Below, one piece after another: positions 1 to 9,240 of a DNA stretch of 46,759 nt. The notes under the pieces were generated by a model. It ran no database searches. It had not been told where the DNA came from and saw only the letters and a program-made list of their open reading frames with translations. The stretch's first letter is position 1. The number at the start of each line of letters is the position of its first letter. The translations under genes were made by a program, and so were the position numbers. Origin of the DNA: Lachnospiraceae bacterium (GTDB taxonomy: Bacteria; Bacillota; Clostridia; Lachnospirales; Lachnospiraceae); the NCBI GenBank assembly GCA_024689465.1, contig JAILDL010000213.1:1-46759 (forward strand), given 5' to 3'.

Positions 1-23
1 AAACCTCAACCTTCCTGCATTTC

Positions 24-230
24 TTATTTGTTTGTAATACCGTACTTGCGGTTGAACTTCTCAATACGTCCGTCAGCTCTGGAAGCTTTCTGCTGTCCGG
101 TATAGAACTGATGGCACTTGGAACAAACTTCTACGTGGATCTCTTCTTTGGTAGATCCTGTAGTAAATGTGTTACCGCAGTTGCAGGTTACAGTTGCCTG
201 ATAGTAAGCAGGATGGATTCCTTCTCTCAT
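24..230 (-). CDS. rpmE: 50S ribosomal protein L31
   Basis: Structural protein of the large ribosomal subunit, 68 aa. The start is the ATG preceding REGIHPAYY, not an upstream in-frame codon, because it has a GAGAGGTG Shine-Dalgarno and matches the family N-terminus. Cysteines 16, 18, 36 and 39 (CNC and CSKC) form the zinc ribbon, so this is the zinc-containing C+ type of L31. It lies directly downstream of rho, a common pairing in Firmicutes, but has its own promoter about 100 bases upstream. The leader carries a hairpin just before the ribosome binding site. Confidence 0.97.
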   Translation of the reverse strand: MREGIHPAYYQATVTCNCGNTFTTGSTKEEIHVEVCSKCHQFYTGQQKASRADGRIEKFNRKYGITNK

Positions 231-247
231 TTTATTCACCTCTCGAT

Positions 248-263
248 TGCGACCTTCGTCGCA
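248..263 (-). promoter_or_regulatory. rpmE leader hairpin
   Basis: Perfect inverted repeat TGCGAC-N4-GTCGCA (loop GAAG in the transcript) ending a few bases before the rpmE Shine-Dalgarno. Ribosomal-protein leaders often carry such a structure as the autoregulatory binding site of the protein, and L31 leader motifs are known in Firmicutes. That this is one of them is inference from position and structure only. Confidence 0.5.
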
Positions 264-336
264 GTAAACCAATTATATAGTATTGCTGCCAGGGCCTGAT
301 CAGACTATAACACTGATATCCGTGAACAGCTTTATC

Positions 337-365
337 ATTGTAGCACAGGGATAGCAGGTAAGCAA
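337..365 (-). promoter_or_regulatory. Sigma-A promoter of rpmE
   Basis: TTGCTT-17-TACAAT with a TG one base before the -10 (extended -10). Start of transcription would be near 330, leaving a leader of about 100 nt. This lets rpmE be expressed separately from rho. Confidence 0.7.
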
Positions 366-426
366 GTACTTTTTAAGCAGTCCGTAAACGGCCTGTATGC
401 AGGCCCTATTGGCAGATAAATCCGGT

Positions 427-1911
<1,485 letters not shown>

Positions 1912-1991
1912 ACAAATCCTCACTAAAACTATTAAAAAAATTTAATTGGGGTTTCTAAAACACACGGAACGATGTAAGAACAATCATGCTT

Positions 1992-2020
1992 TTGATCATA
2001 CATGACAGATCAGATATATA
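1992..2020 (+). promoter_or_regulatory. Candidate promoter of the DUF4364 gene
   Basis: TTGATC-17-TATATA on the plus strand, giving a leader of about 88 nt to the start codon. It lies downstream of the rho start site, so the two divergent transcripts would overlap at their 5' ends. Confidence 0.45.
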
Positions 2021-2051
2021 AATCTAACAGATCGTGTTGCTTATGTCGGTT

Positions 2052-2080
2052 ATTGTATACGATTCATTTTAATTTGGCAA
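2052..2080 (-). promoter_or_regulatory. Sigma-A promoter of rho
   Basis: TTGCCA-17-TACAAT on the minus strand; transcription would start near 2045, leaving a leader of about 130 nt, long enough for the autogenous Rho control known in other bacteria. Confidence 0.7.
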
Positions 2081-2114
2081 TAGCTTCTTGCATATAAAGT
2101 TTGAATAATTTAAG

Positions 2115-2639
2115 ATGAATGGTATGGCACAGGAACCCTTAACCATCTATAAATTAATCATTCTCTATATGTTGGACCGGGTGGATTTTCCTCTGACCAA
2201 GGCGCAGATCGGCGACTTTATCTTAGGACAGGGGTACACCAATTTCATCAATCTCCAGCAGGCCATCGGTGAACTGATGGATTCGGATCTGATCAAAGGA
2301 CAGTCCATGCGAAACCGCACCCACTTAAGCATTACCAAGGAGGGGCAGGAGACCATCCGTTTCTTCGGAAATCGGATCAGTGAGACCATCCGAAATGAGA
2401 TCGACAGTTATTTAAAGGATAACGCTCTGGCCATCCGCAATGAGATCTCGGTTTACGGGGAATATTACAAGGCGACCTCCGGGGAATACGAAGCCCATCT
2501 GGTTGCCAAAGACCGGGGAGAGAAGCTGGTGGATATCACCTTATCCGTCCCCGTGGAAGAAGCCGCTTCCACCATCTGTGAGAACTGGCAGAAGCGGAAT
2601 CAGGAAATCTATCAATATCTGGTGAAGACTCTGTTTTAA
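2115..2639 (+). CDS. DUF4364 family protein, predicted winged-helix regulator
   Basis: A 174-aa soluble protein recognised as the DUF4364 family, widespread in Clostridia and uncharacterised. Residues 5-80 (PLTIYKLIILYMLDRV onward, ending in LTKEEGQ-like LSITKEGQET) have the helix-turn-helix then wing pattern of PadR/MarR-type winged helices. The C-terminal half, with alternating strands near DITLSVP, may be a dimerisation domain. Start could be 2115 or the ATG at 2124; neither has a strong Shine-Dalgarno. Its stop codon overlaps the rarA stop on the other strand, so the two genes converge with no room for a terminator. A DNA-binding role is inference. Confidence 0.8.
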   Translation: MNGMAQEPLTIYKLIILYMLDRVDFPLTKAQIGDFILGQGYTNFINLQQAIGELMDSDLIKGQSMRNRTHLSITKEGQETIRFFGNRISETIRNEIDSYLKDNALAIRNEISVYGEYYKATSGEYEAHLVAKDRGEKLVDITLSVPVEEAASTICENWQKRNQEIYQYLVKTLF

Positions 2640-3985
2640 TCTTTCTTTGCAGAGTCTTCTTTTTTTGCGTTCTTTTTCAGTTTCTTCATATGCTCATCGA
2701 TCTTTACTTCATAGCCGTTGCCGGAGGGTGAATAGAATTCCCGACCGGAAAGCTCATAGGGCAGATACTGCTGCTCCACGTAATGATCCGGATAATCATG
2801 GGCATATTTATAACCGATCCCGTGTCCCAATTTGGCTGCTCCTTTGTAATGGGCATCCTGTAAATGTGTGGGTACCGGCAGGTTGCCCGTCTGCCGTACC
2901 GTCGAAAGAGCATCGTCCACAGCGCAGATCACCGCATTGCTCTTCGGCGCCGTCGCAACATAGATGGCCGCCTCCGCCAGGATGATCCTGGCTTCCGGCA
3001 TACCTACCCGCTCTGCTGCCAGAGAAGCGCTGACAGCCACCTGCAGAGCCCGGGGATCTGCCATGCCCACGTCTTCTGCGGCGCAGATCATGATCCTCCT
3101 GGCAACAAAGGTGACATCCTCTCCGGAATCCAGCATCCGGGCCATGTAATAAACAGCGGCATCCGGATCGGACCCCCGCATGCTCTTGATAAAGGCGGAA
3201 ATGATATCGTAATGATTATCTCCGGTCTTGTCGTAGCGCATGGACCGCTTCTGGATACATTCCCTGGCAACGTCCAGGGTGATGTGGATCAGGCCGTCCG
3301 TACTTCTCTCCGTGGTCAGGATCCCCAACTCCACGGCGTTTAAGGCATGTCTTGCATCGCCGTCGGATAAGTCAGCCAGAAAGTTCATGGCATCCTCATC
3401 GATCTCGGCCTTATAGGAGCCCATGCCCCGCTCTTCGTCATAGACGGCCCGGTGAATGAGTTCCCGGATATTTTCAGCCGATAAGGGCTTTAATTCAAAG
3501 ATCACGGAACGGGAGATCAAAGCCCCGTTTACCTCGAAATAAGGATTCTCCGTGGTGGCGCCGATGAGGATCACCGTTCCGTCCTCCACAAAGGGAAGGA
3601 GGTAGTCCTGCTGCCCCTTGTTGAACCGATGGATCTCATCGATAAAGAGGATGGTCTTCTTGCCATACATCCCCAGGGTATTCTTGGCCCCTGTGATCAC
3701 CTCTTCCATTTCCTTCTTGCCGGCAGCGGTTGCATTGATAGCCTTAAACTCCGCACTGGTAGTATTCGCGATCACCTGGGCAAGAGTCGTCTTGCCGGTA
3801 CCGGGCGGTCCGTAAAAGATGATGGAGCTGATCTTATCCGCCATGATGGCGCGATACAGCAGCTTATCCTTTCCGATGATATGTTCCTGTCCCACCACTT
3901 CATCCAGGGTTCTGGGACGGATCCTGGCCGCCAGAGGCGATTCCTGTTTCATTTTGGTCGAGCGCATGTAATCAAATAAATCCAT
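2636..3985 (-). CDS. rarA: Replication-associated recombination protein A (AAA+ ATPase)
   Basis: RarA/MgsA, 449 aa, the family's normal length. It acts at stalled replication forks and is related to the clamp loader. Visible are Walker A GPPGTGKT (59-66), Walker B ILFIDEIH (112-119), the sensor-1 GATTENP segment and the C-terminal MgsA tetramerisation region (GIGYKYAHDYP). Start ATG at 3985 has GAGAGG 7 nt upstream. It is the last gene of the holA-MBOAT-SGNH-rarA run, 19 bp after the SGNH gene. Confidence 0.95.
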   Translation of the reverse strand: MDLFDYMRSTKMKQESPLAARIRPRTLDEVVGQEHIIGKDKLLYRAIMADKISSIIFYGPPGTGKTTLAQVIANTTSAEFKAINATAAGKKEMEEVITGAKNTLGMYGKKTILFIDEIHRFNKGQQDYLLPFVEDGTVILIGATTENPYFEVNGALISRSVIFELKPLSAENIRELIHRAVYDEERGMGSYKAEIDEDAMNFLADLSDGDARHALNAVELGILTTERSTDGLIHITLDVARECIQKRSMRYDKTGDNHYDIISAFIKSMRGSDPDAAVYYMARMLDSGEDVTFVARRIMICAAEDVGMADPRALQVAVSASLAAERVGMPEARIILAEAAIYVATAPKSNAVICAVDDALSTVRQTGNLPVPTHLQDAHYKGAAKLGHGIGYKYAHDYPDHYVEQQYLPYELSGREFYSPSGNGYEVKIDEHMKKLKKNAKKEDSAKKD

Positions 3986-4004
3986 CCCGCATCCTCTCAG
4001 GAAA

Positions 4005-5144
4005 CTACTGCTCCCCGGTATAATCCGTTACCCCATGGGACTTTAAAAAGTCCGTCCATGCGGGATACTGGGCAGCATACAGATGAAAGCCGTCAAAGGT
4101 GATATCTGCCGTAAGATACCCCCTCTCATCGCAAAACAGCGGATTCTCGTCCAGATAAAAGGTCTGCACGCCATCCGCAAAGGTGGCGATGGTGGCGTTT
4201 TTGTCGTTGACGTTGAGATTGTTCATCTCCTCCTTCACACCGTCTTCCTTTTCGCTGATGTGAAGATTGGCCATGAGATAGATCACAGCCTGAGGCTGGG
4301 CGGTCTTTACCATGGTCAGGAACTGGTCAAACCATTCTCCGAAAAATTCGGTGTTCCCGTAGCCTAAGTCATTCATCCCGGCCATTATATAGATTTTACC
4401 ATATTTTTTCTCCTGAAGAGCCTGGGTTAGATCCACCTTCTTGCCGGTGCTCTGCAGGGTCACCTTTTCTCCTTTGGTCCAGCGGTAAATGGAAAATCCG
4501 TTTTCGCAGTAAAAGTCCGCCGTATCCTTCCAGCCGGAATAATCGTGAAGTCCCAAAGTCCGGGAGTCTCCGATAAAAGCCGCGTCCGCAAAATAGTCAT
4601 CTCCCACCGTCTCATAAGGATACTCCGTGGTAAGGGCAATCTGCCCCCGGTCCGTATAGTAACGGGAATCTGTTTCTACCGGCTCGTAGGAGACAAAGGC
4701 GGTCACACCGGGCTTTGGAGCCGTAGCTTCTCCATCCGGCCGGTCCGCCTGCGAAAGGGCATCTACATCTGCCCCGTCCGCGGCATTCTCATCGCCTTCC
4801 ACCGTTGCAGGAGAGTCCCCGGTGTATGCAGTGCCATCTTCCCCGTCTCCCGCAGCATCTTCCGCCAGAAGAGCGCCGGTTGTTTCTTCTGTTTCCTTTA
4901 TCTCTTCCCCAAACAGGCCCTCCTCGTCATAGCCGGAGGAAACCAGGCCCAGAGAGCTCCTGCCCTCTACGGTATAATCCGGCAGCAGCTCCGTCCAGAA
5001 GGGCTGGGCCAGATGCCAGGCAAAATACCGGGTCAGAGACACGTCCCTGGGATACAGGGCCGCTTTGATCACACCTATTAAAAATCCCAGGATCATGACG
5101 GTGATAAAGGCCGTCAGAAAGGGATATTTCCGTATCGTTTTCAT
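4005..5144 (-). CDS. Membrane-anchored SGNH/GDSL hydrolase family protein
   Basis: A 379-aa protein with one N-terminal membrane segment (7-28), an acidic Ala/Glu/Asp/Thr-rich linker (about 72-145) and an extracellular SGNH fold. Block I is IGDS (191-194, catalytic Ser194), block III is GMND (Asn258) and block V is DGFH (Asp351, His354), so the Ser-His-Asp triad and the oxyanion Asn are intact. It sits 11 bp after an MBOAT gene with AGGAG placed for its start. This is the classical pairing in which an MBOAT moves an acyl group across the membrane and an SGNH partner places it on (or removes it from) a wall polymer. The acyl acceptor cannot be read from sequence. Confidence 0.88.
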   Translation of the reverse strand: MKTIRKYPFLTAFITVMILGFLIGVIKAALYPRDVSLTRYFAWHLAQPFWTELLPDYTVEGRSSLGLVSSGYDEEGLFGEEIKETEETTGALLAEDAAGDGEDGTAYTGDSPATVEGDENAADGADVDALSQADRPDGEATAPKPGVTAFVSYEPVETDSRYYTDRGQIALTTEYPYETVGDDYFADAAFIGDSRTLGLHDYSGWKDTADFYCENGFSIYRWTKGEKVTLQSTGKKVDLTQALQEKKYGKIYIMAGMNDLGYGNTEFFGEWFDQFLTMVKTAQPQAVIYLMANLHISEKEDGVKEEMNNLNVNDKNATIATFADGVQTFYLDENPLFCDERGYLTADITFDGFHLYAAQYPAWTDFLKSHGVTDYTGEQ

Positions 5145-5155
5145 ATATAAAGCTC

Positions 5156-6487
5156 CTAAAACCGAAAATACAGGAAGGGATTGCTGCTGCCGATGGCGAT
5201 CTCATAGCAGGCAAAGCCAAAGAGGCCGATGACCAGCAGGCTCATCCACAGTTTCTCCTTGTACTTATCCCAGAATCTCCTGGGATAGGGGGTGGCAAAT
5301 AAAAGACATACCAAAAGCAGTCCCCCGTAGGTTCGCAGATACCGGAAAAAGACGGCAAGACCGCTTAGGATCTCTCCGTCGGTTTTTCCTGCCATGGCAA
5401 GGAGATACGCCAAAAGGGTCTGCGGATCGGTGATCCCGAAGATCACCCAGGAAACGGGAAGCAGGAGGATCACATAGAGGTGCCCCAGTACCCTGTATTT
5501 TTCCAGTATTTTTCCATACAGGAACTTTTCTCCCACCAGCAGCAGGAAAAAGCCAAGGCCCCAAAGGAGGAAATTGATCCCCGCTCCGTGCCAGATCCCG
5601 GTAAGGGTCCAGACGATCAGCAGGTTGCAGATGGTGCGAAGGATTCCCTTACGGGATCCGCCCAGGGGAATGTACACGTATTGCTTAAACCAGCGCCCCA
5701 AAGTAACATGCCATCTTCTCCAGAAATCCGAGAAGCTGACGGCGCTGTAAGGCTCCTTAAAGTTTTCGGGCAGTTCAAAACCCAGCGTCCTTCCCAGTCC
5801 GATGGCCATCAGGGAATAGCCGAAAAAGTCAAAGTAGATCTGGAAGGTATAGGCGATGGCTCCCAGCCATGCCACGGACATGCCCAGGCCCACGGTTCCC
5901 GCAGTCTGCACGCTGTTCCATAGGGTTCCGATCTGGTTGGCCAGAAGGACCTTCATGGAAAGGCCCAGAGCAAAGGTTTTGGCCCCTGCTTCCAGTTTCT
6001 CCCAGGAAAAGGCGTTTTCCGACAGCTGTTTTCGCACTTCCTTATATTGCACAATGGGACCTGCCACCAACTGGGGAAACATCACGATATAGGTGGCAAA
6101 ATGAAGAAACCGCACCGGTCCTTTCCGGTCCTTTTTTTGCTCATCTGCGAGAAAGGCAATGAGCTGGAAGGTATAGAAACTGATCCCAAGGGGCAGATGA
6201 TGGTCCGGTAACAGGGAAAATTTAAATACAACAAGAGCTGCCACATCCAGCAGAACGGGCAGTACAATCCAGATCTTCTTTCGTTTGGCCACATACCGGT
6301 AATAGAACAGGTAGTTAAAGATCAGTTCTCCCAGGAGAAGCAGAACATACAGGGGTTCTCCTGCGGCATAGAAGATCAGACTCCCCGCAAACAGGATGAA
6401 ATTCCTGTATTTTGCAGGAGTCAGGATATAGAAAAAAAGAAAGATCGGTAAAAACCGAAATATAAAAAACAAACCGGAAAAAAGCAA
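5156..6487 (-). CDS. MBOAT family membrane O-acyltransferase
   Basis: A polytopic membrane protein of 443 aa of the DltB/AlgI/PatA type. It has the conserved FWRRWHVTLGRWF-type block (about 255-267), the PLGGSR turn, and the invariant histidine in GIWHGAG (His300). The start is set at the TTG at 6487: the protein then begins LLFSGLFFIFRFLP, typical of the family, 4 nt after the holA stop, with AAGGAG 11 nt upstream. The in-frame upstream ATG at 6535 would add 16 hydrophilic residues inside holA. Role inferred: transfer of acetyl or another acyl group to an extracellular polysaccharide or teichoic acid together with the downstream SGNH protein. Confidence 0.9.
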   Translation of the reverse strand: MLFSGLFFIFRFLPIFLFFYILTPAKYRNFILFAGSLIFYAAGEPLYVLLLLGELIFNYLFYYRYVAKRKKIWIVLPVLLDVAALVVFKFSLLPDHHLPLGISFYTFQLIAFLADEQKKDRKGPVRFLHFATYIVMFPQLVAGPIVQYKEVRKQLSENAFSWEKLEAGAKTFALGLSMKVLLANQIGTLWNSVQTAGTVGLGMSVAWLGAIAYTFQIYFDFFGYSLMAIGLGRTLGFELPENFKEPYSAVSFSDFWRRWHVTLGRWFKQYVYIPLGGSRKGILRTICNLLIVWTLTGIWHGAGINFLLWGLGFFLLLVGEKFLYGKILEKYRVLGHLYVILLLPVSWVIFGITDPQTLLAYLLAMAGKTDGEILSGLAVFFRYLRTYGGLLLVCLLFATPYPRRFWDKYKEKLWMSLLVIGLFGFACYEIAIGSSNPFLYFRF

Positions 6488-6491
6488 GGCT

Positions 6492-7514
6492 TTAGCTTCT
6501 CCTTCTGTATTTCTTGGATAGGCTGTCCGAAGCAATGTCCGAGAAACGGATCACCAGCATTTCCACGCCGATGTTATCCTGCAGATTTCCCATCTTGATA
6601 TCCGTCTCGGTGGAGATCCCCAGCTCCAGCATCTGTTGCAGGGTATCCAGGTCAAAAGCAGCAGCAAGCTCCTTGTTTTTGCGCACCACAAAGTTCTTTA
6701 CCTTCATGGCCTCCTCGATCTCCTTATCGGACCTGCGCTTTAGCTGAAGGTCCTTGGTCTGGAGAAGCTGGTTCACCTGACGGTTTAGCATGGACAGGAG
6801 CATCATGGGCGCACGGCGCAGAGCCACCAGATCATAGTAGTAGCGCAGTGCCTGTTTCTTTTCTCCCTTGGAGATATGGCCCAGCATGACAAAGAGCATA
6901 TCCTGCAGCTGCGGAATGCAGACCGCGTCCACGTCCTCCTTTTGCACCACTTCCCGCTCTCCCAGATAATCGGAGAGCTTTATCAGCTCGTTGTCCACGG
7001 TCATCATATCCGTGCCCACCCGTTTTACAAAGTAGTCCAGCAGGGCGCCGGAAGCAAAGCTCTTGCCGTAGCCTGCCATTCGGGAGGCGATCCAGCGGGA
7101 TAACTGGGCTCCTTCGGGAGAACGCATCTCGGCTGCGATCCCCTGCTTGTCCACGGCTTTATACAGCTTGTTTCGCTTGTCCACCTTCGTTTCGGAAAAC
7201 ACAAAGATCGTGGACTGGGAAGGCTCCTGGATATATTTTGCCAGGTCCTCGCAGCTGCTCTCGAAAAAGCCGGAATCTTCAATCAGGATCACACGATGGT
7301 CTGCAAAAAAGGGCAGAGTTTCCGCCAGGTCGATGATCTGGGGAATGGATATATCCTTTCCGGAGAATCGGGCAAAGTTCATGGTATCCCCTTCTTTGAC
7401 CAGGGCCTTTATCAGCTTGTCCCGAAACTGGAAACGCAAATAGTCTTCCTCTCCGTAGAGCAGGTAGACACTCTTAAATTCACCGCTTTTGATGTCTTCG
7501 TTGATTCGTAGCAT
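6492..7514 (-). CDS. holA: DNA polymerase III subunit delta
   Basis: Clamp-loader delta subunit, 340 aa, normal length. The N-terminus EDIKSGEFKSVYLLYGEE is the family signature. The degenerate P-loop region and the C-terminal helical collar (VNQLLQTKDLQLKRRS and following) are present, with no functional Walker A, as expected. In many Firmicutes holA directly follows comEC; here a radical SAM gene with its own terminator separates them. No convincing Shine-Dalgarno precedes the ATG and the best promoter leaves almost no leader. Confidence 0.94.
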   Translation of the reverse strand: MLRINEDIKSGEFKSVYLLYGEEDYLRFQFRDKLIKALVKEGDTMNFARFSGKDISIPQIIDLAETLPFFADHRVILIEDSGFFESSCEDLAKYIQEPSQSTIFVFSETKVDKRNKLYKAVDKQGIAAEMRSPEGAQLSRWIASRMAGYGKSFASGALLDYFVKRVGTDMMTVDNELIKLSDYLGEREVVQKEDVDAVCIPQLQDMLFVMLGHISKGEKKQALRYYYDLVALRRAPMMLLSMLNRQVNQLLQTKDLQLKRRSDKEIEEAMKVKNFVVRKNKELAAAFDLDTLQQMLELGISTETDIKMGNLQDNIGVEMLVIRFSDIASDSLSKKYRRRS

Positions 7515-7523
7515 ATCGCTATT

Positions 7524-7552
7524 ATCTTAGCTTTTATCCCCGGTGAGTGCAA
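7524..7552 (-). promoter_or_regulatory. Candidate promoter of the holA operon
   Basis: TTGCAC-17-TAAGAT on the minus strand, between the radical SAM terminator and holA. Predicted transcription start is only a few bases before the holA ATG. Confidence 0.4.
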
Positions 7553-7594
7553 GATAAAAAGCTCCGGAAGGCGCTGAGGCTTTCCGGAGCTTTT
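7553..7594 (-). terminator. Intrinsic terminator of the radical SAM gene
   Basis: A 13-bp perfect stem AAAAGCTCCGGAA / TTCCGGAGCTTTT with a 12-nt loop, followed on the minus strand by TTTTTATC. It could work on both strands. Confidence 0.88.
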
Positions 7595-7616
7595 CTGTAA
7601 CCTTAACAAGGCTTTT

Positions 7617-9086
7617 TCAGGCATTTTTCTTAAGGGGCTTCTCAAAACCGGCAAGCTCTGGATGCTCCCTCTTTTCCTCGGTGTAATTCTCGTAAGCAGG
7701 CTTCTTATGGGGCTTGGATGCCCAGATCTGATCGGCTACCACTCCCCATTCCTTTGCATAATCATCGCACTTTGCACACAGATGCTCTACGCTCTCTTCG
7801 CTTTCATCGTTGGTGCCGTGGGCTCCGGTGCGTGCCACCATTTCCCGGAGAAGCTGAGGATTTTCCAGCATGGGGCAGGGACGCAGATGATTGCGGTTAA
7901 AGGGCTGACCCTTGTGATATTCCATGAACAGAGGGCTCTGCAGCATCTCCAGGATGGAATTGTCATGGATGTTGGTATCGGAGAAGTGGATGAATACGCA
8001 GGGTTCTGCATCTCCTCTGGCATTGATATGGAAATAGTTCCGGCCTCCGGCTATGCAGCCGCCCACAAACTCTCCGTCGTTCTGGAAATCCATGGGATAA
8101 AAGCCGATATCGCACTGATTGGAACGAACATAGCGGATCCGCTCCACCATCTTCCTTCGCTGTTCCACGGTGGGCATCAACTCCGGTACCGCATTGTTGC
8201 CAACGGGCATGTAATGGAAATAGAAGCCGAACCGAGCTCCCTTATCTGCGATAAAGCGCAGGAATTCATCACTGGTCACCGCTTCGATGTTGTTTCTTGT
8301 GTAGCAGATGGAGGTGCCGAACAGGATACCGTATTTCTTAAACAGGTCCATGGCCTTCATGACTGCGTCGTAGTGGCCTTCCCCTCTTCTGGCATCGTTG
8401 GTCTGGGGCGTTCCCTCAATGGAAAGCTGGAAGGTGATGTTTCCCAGACGGACCACTTCCTTGCAGAAATCCTCATCGATCAGCGTAGAATTGTCATAAA
8501 TGGAAAACATGGCATCATTATGCTTTTCCGCCAGACGGAGCACATCCTTTTTCCGTACCAGAGGTTCTCCGCCGGTGAGCATATACAGATAGACGCCCAG
8601 TTCCTTTCCCTGGGTGACGATCTTGTCCATATCTTCAAAGCTTAAGCTGCTCTTGTTGCCATAGGTGCCGGACCAGCAACCCTGGCAGTGCATATTGCAG
8701 GCATTGGTGGGATCAAATAAGATCAGCCAGGGGATATTGCAGCCGTACTTTTCCCGGTTTGCCCGGATGGTCTTAGTCCCACGGAAGAAGGCTTCGTACC
8801 CCAGGTTTAAAAGGGTCATCTTTGCCACATGGGGATCAGTTTCATCCAAAACCCGGTTGATGAATTTTACCCAACGGTTATCAGGATCCTGGATGGCCTT
8901 TTTAACACTCTCCAGGGTTTCCGGTTTTGCTGCCTTCCCATAGAACTGACCGGCAACGTCCACCAGTTTTAAGTAGGTGGGTGTCCGATCCTCCGCGCTG
9001 TTTAAATGATCCAGAAACTTATCGATGGCCAGAGCAAATGCCTGGCGCTGTGCTGCGTGTGACAGATCCTGTATAACATTCGCCAT
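7617..9086 (-). CDS. Radical SAM protein with SPASM-like C-terminus
   Basis: A 489-aa radical SAM enzyme. The [4Fe-4S]/SAM site is CxxxCxxC at Cys130, 134 and 137, followed by GGEP (172-175). Cys344 and Cys363 fit the first SPASM signature, C-x13-G-x4-C, and Cys404, 437 and 440 could ligate an auxiliary cluster. About 110 residues precede the radical SAM domain. Start ATG has AGAGG 8 nt upstream. No peptide precursor or other substrate gene is adjacent. It forms a single-gene unit: comEC's terminator lies upstream, a weak candidate promoter (-10 TACAAT at 9137-9142, poor -35) follows, and a strong terminator ends it. The reaction is unknown; SPASM relatives mature peptides or modify proteins. 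Confidence 0.9.
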   Translation of the reverse strand: MANVIQDLSHAAQRQAFALAIDKFLDHLNSAEDRTPTYLKLVDVAGQFYGKAAKPETLESVKKAIQDPDNRWVKFINRVLDETDPHVAKMTLLNLGYEAFFRGTKTIRANREKYGCNIPWLILFDPTNACNMHCQGCWSGTYGNKSSLSFEDMDKIVTQGKELGVYLYMLTGGEPLVRKKDVLRLAEKHNDAMFSIYDNSTLIDEDFCKEVVRLGNITFQLSIEGTPQTNDARRGEGHYDAVMKAMDLFKKYGILFGTSICYTRNNIEAVTSDEFLRFIADKGARFGFYFHYMPVGNNAVPELMPTVEQRRKMVERIRYVRSNQCDIGFYPMDFQNDGEFVGGCIAGGRNYFHINARGDAEPCVFIHFSDTNIHDNSILEMLQSPLFMEYHKGQPFNRNHLRPCPMLENPQLLREMVARTGAHGTNDESEESVEHLCAKCDDYAKEWGVVADQIWASKPHKKPAYENYTEEKREHPELAGFEKPLKKNA

Positions 9087-9192
9087 TTTTCATACCTCTT
9101 CTTTCTCTGAGTTCACATTTCCCTAATGCTACATTCATTGTAAAATCGGCATTATTTATTGTTCCATGGACAAACTCGCCCTTTTGTCTATC

Positions 9193-9218
9193 AAAAAAAC
9201 ACAGGTTGGTGCCCGTGT
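9193..9218 (-). terminator. Intrinsic terminator after comEC
   Basis: Stem ACACGGG / CCTGTGT (one G-U pair), loop CACCAA, then seven T on the minus strand. It ends the comEA-like to comEC operon and isolates the radical SAM gene. Confidence 0.75.
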
Positions 9219-9240
9219 CAAAGGAAAACGACATGCGGCT

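Noticed and set aside
390-405. Inverted repeat GGCCTG-N4-CAGGCC after rho, considered as the rho terminator
   Set aside because: No T-run follows on the minus strand, so it is not an intrinsic terminator; rho and rpmE may be linked by read-through.
7662-8645. A 327-codon open frame antisense to the radical SAM gene
   Set aside because: It lies fully inside a strongly supported gene and has no recognisable domain or ribosome binding site.
9215-9222. TTGACA on the minus strand as a -35 for the radical SAM gene
   Set aside because: It lies in the comEC terminator stem and has no -10 at 16-19 bp; the position holds the T-run.
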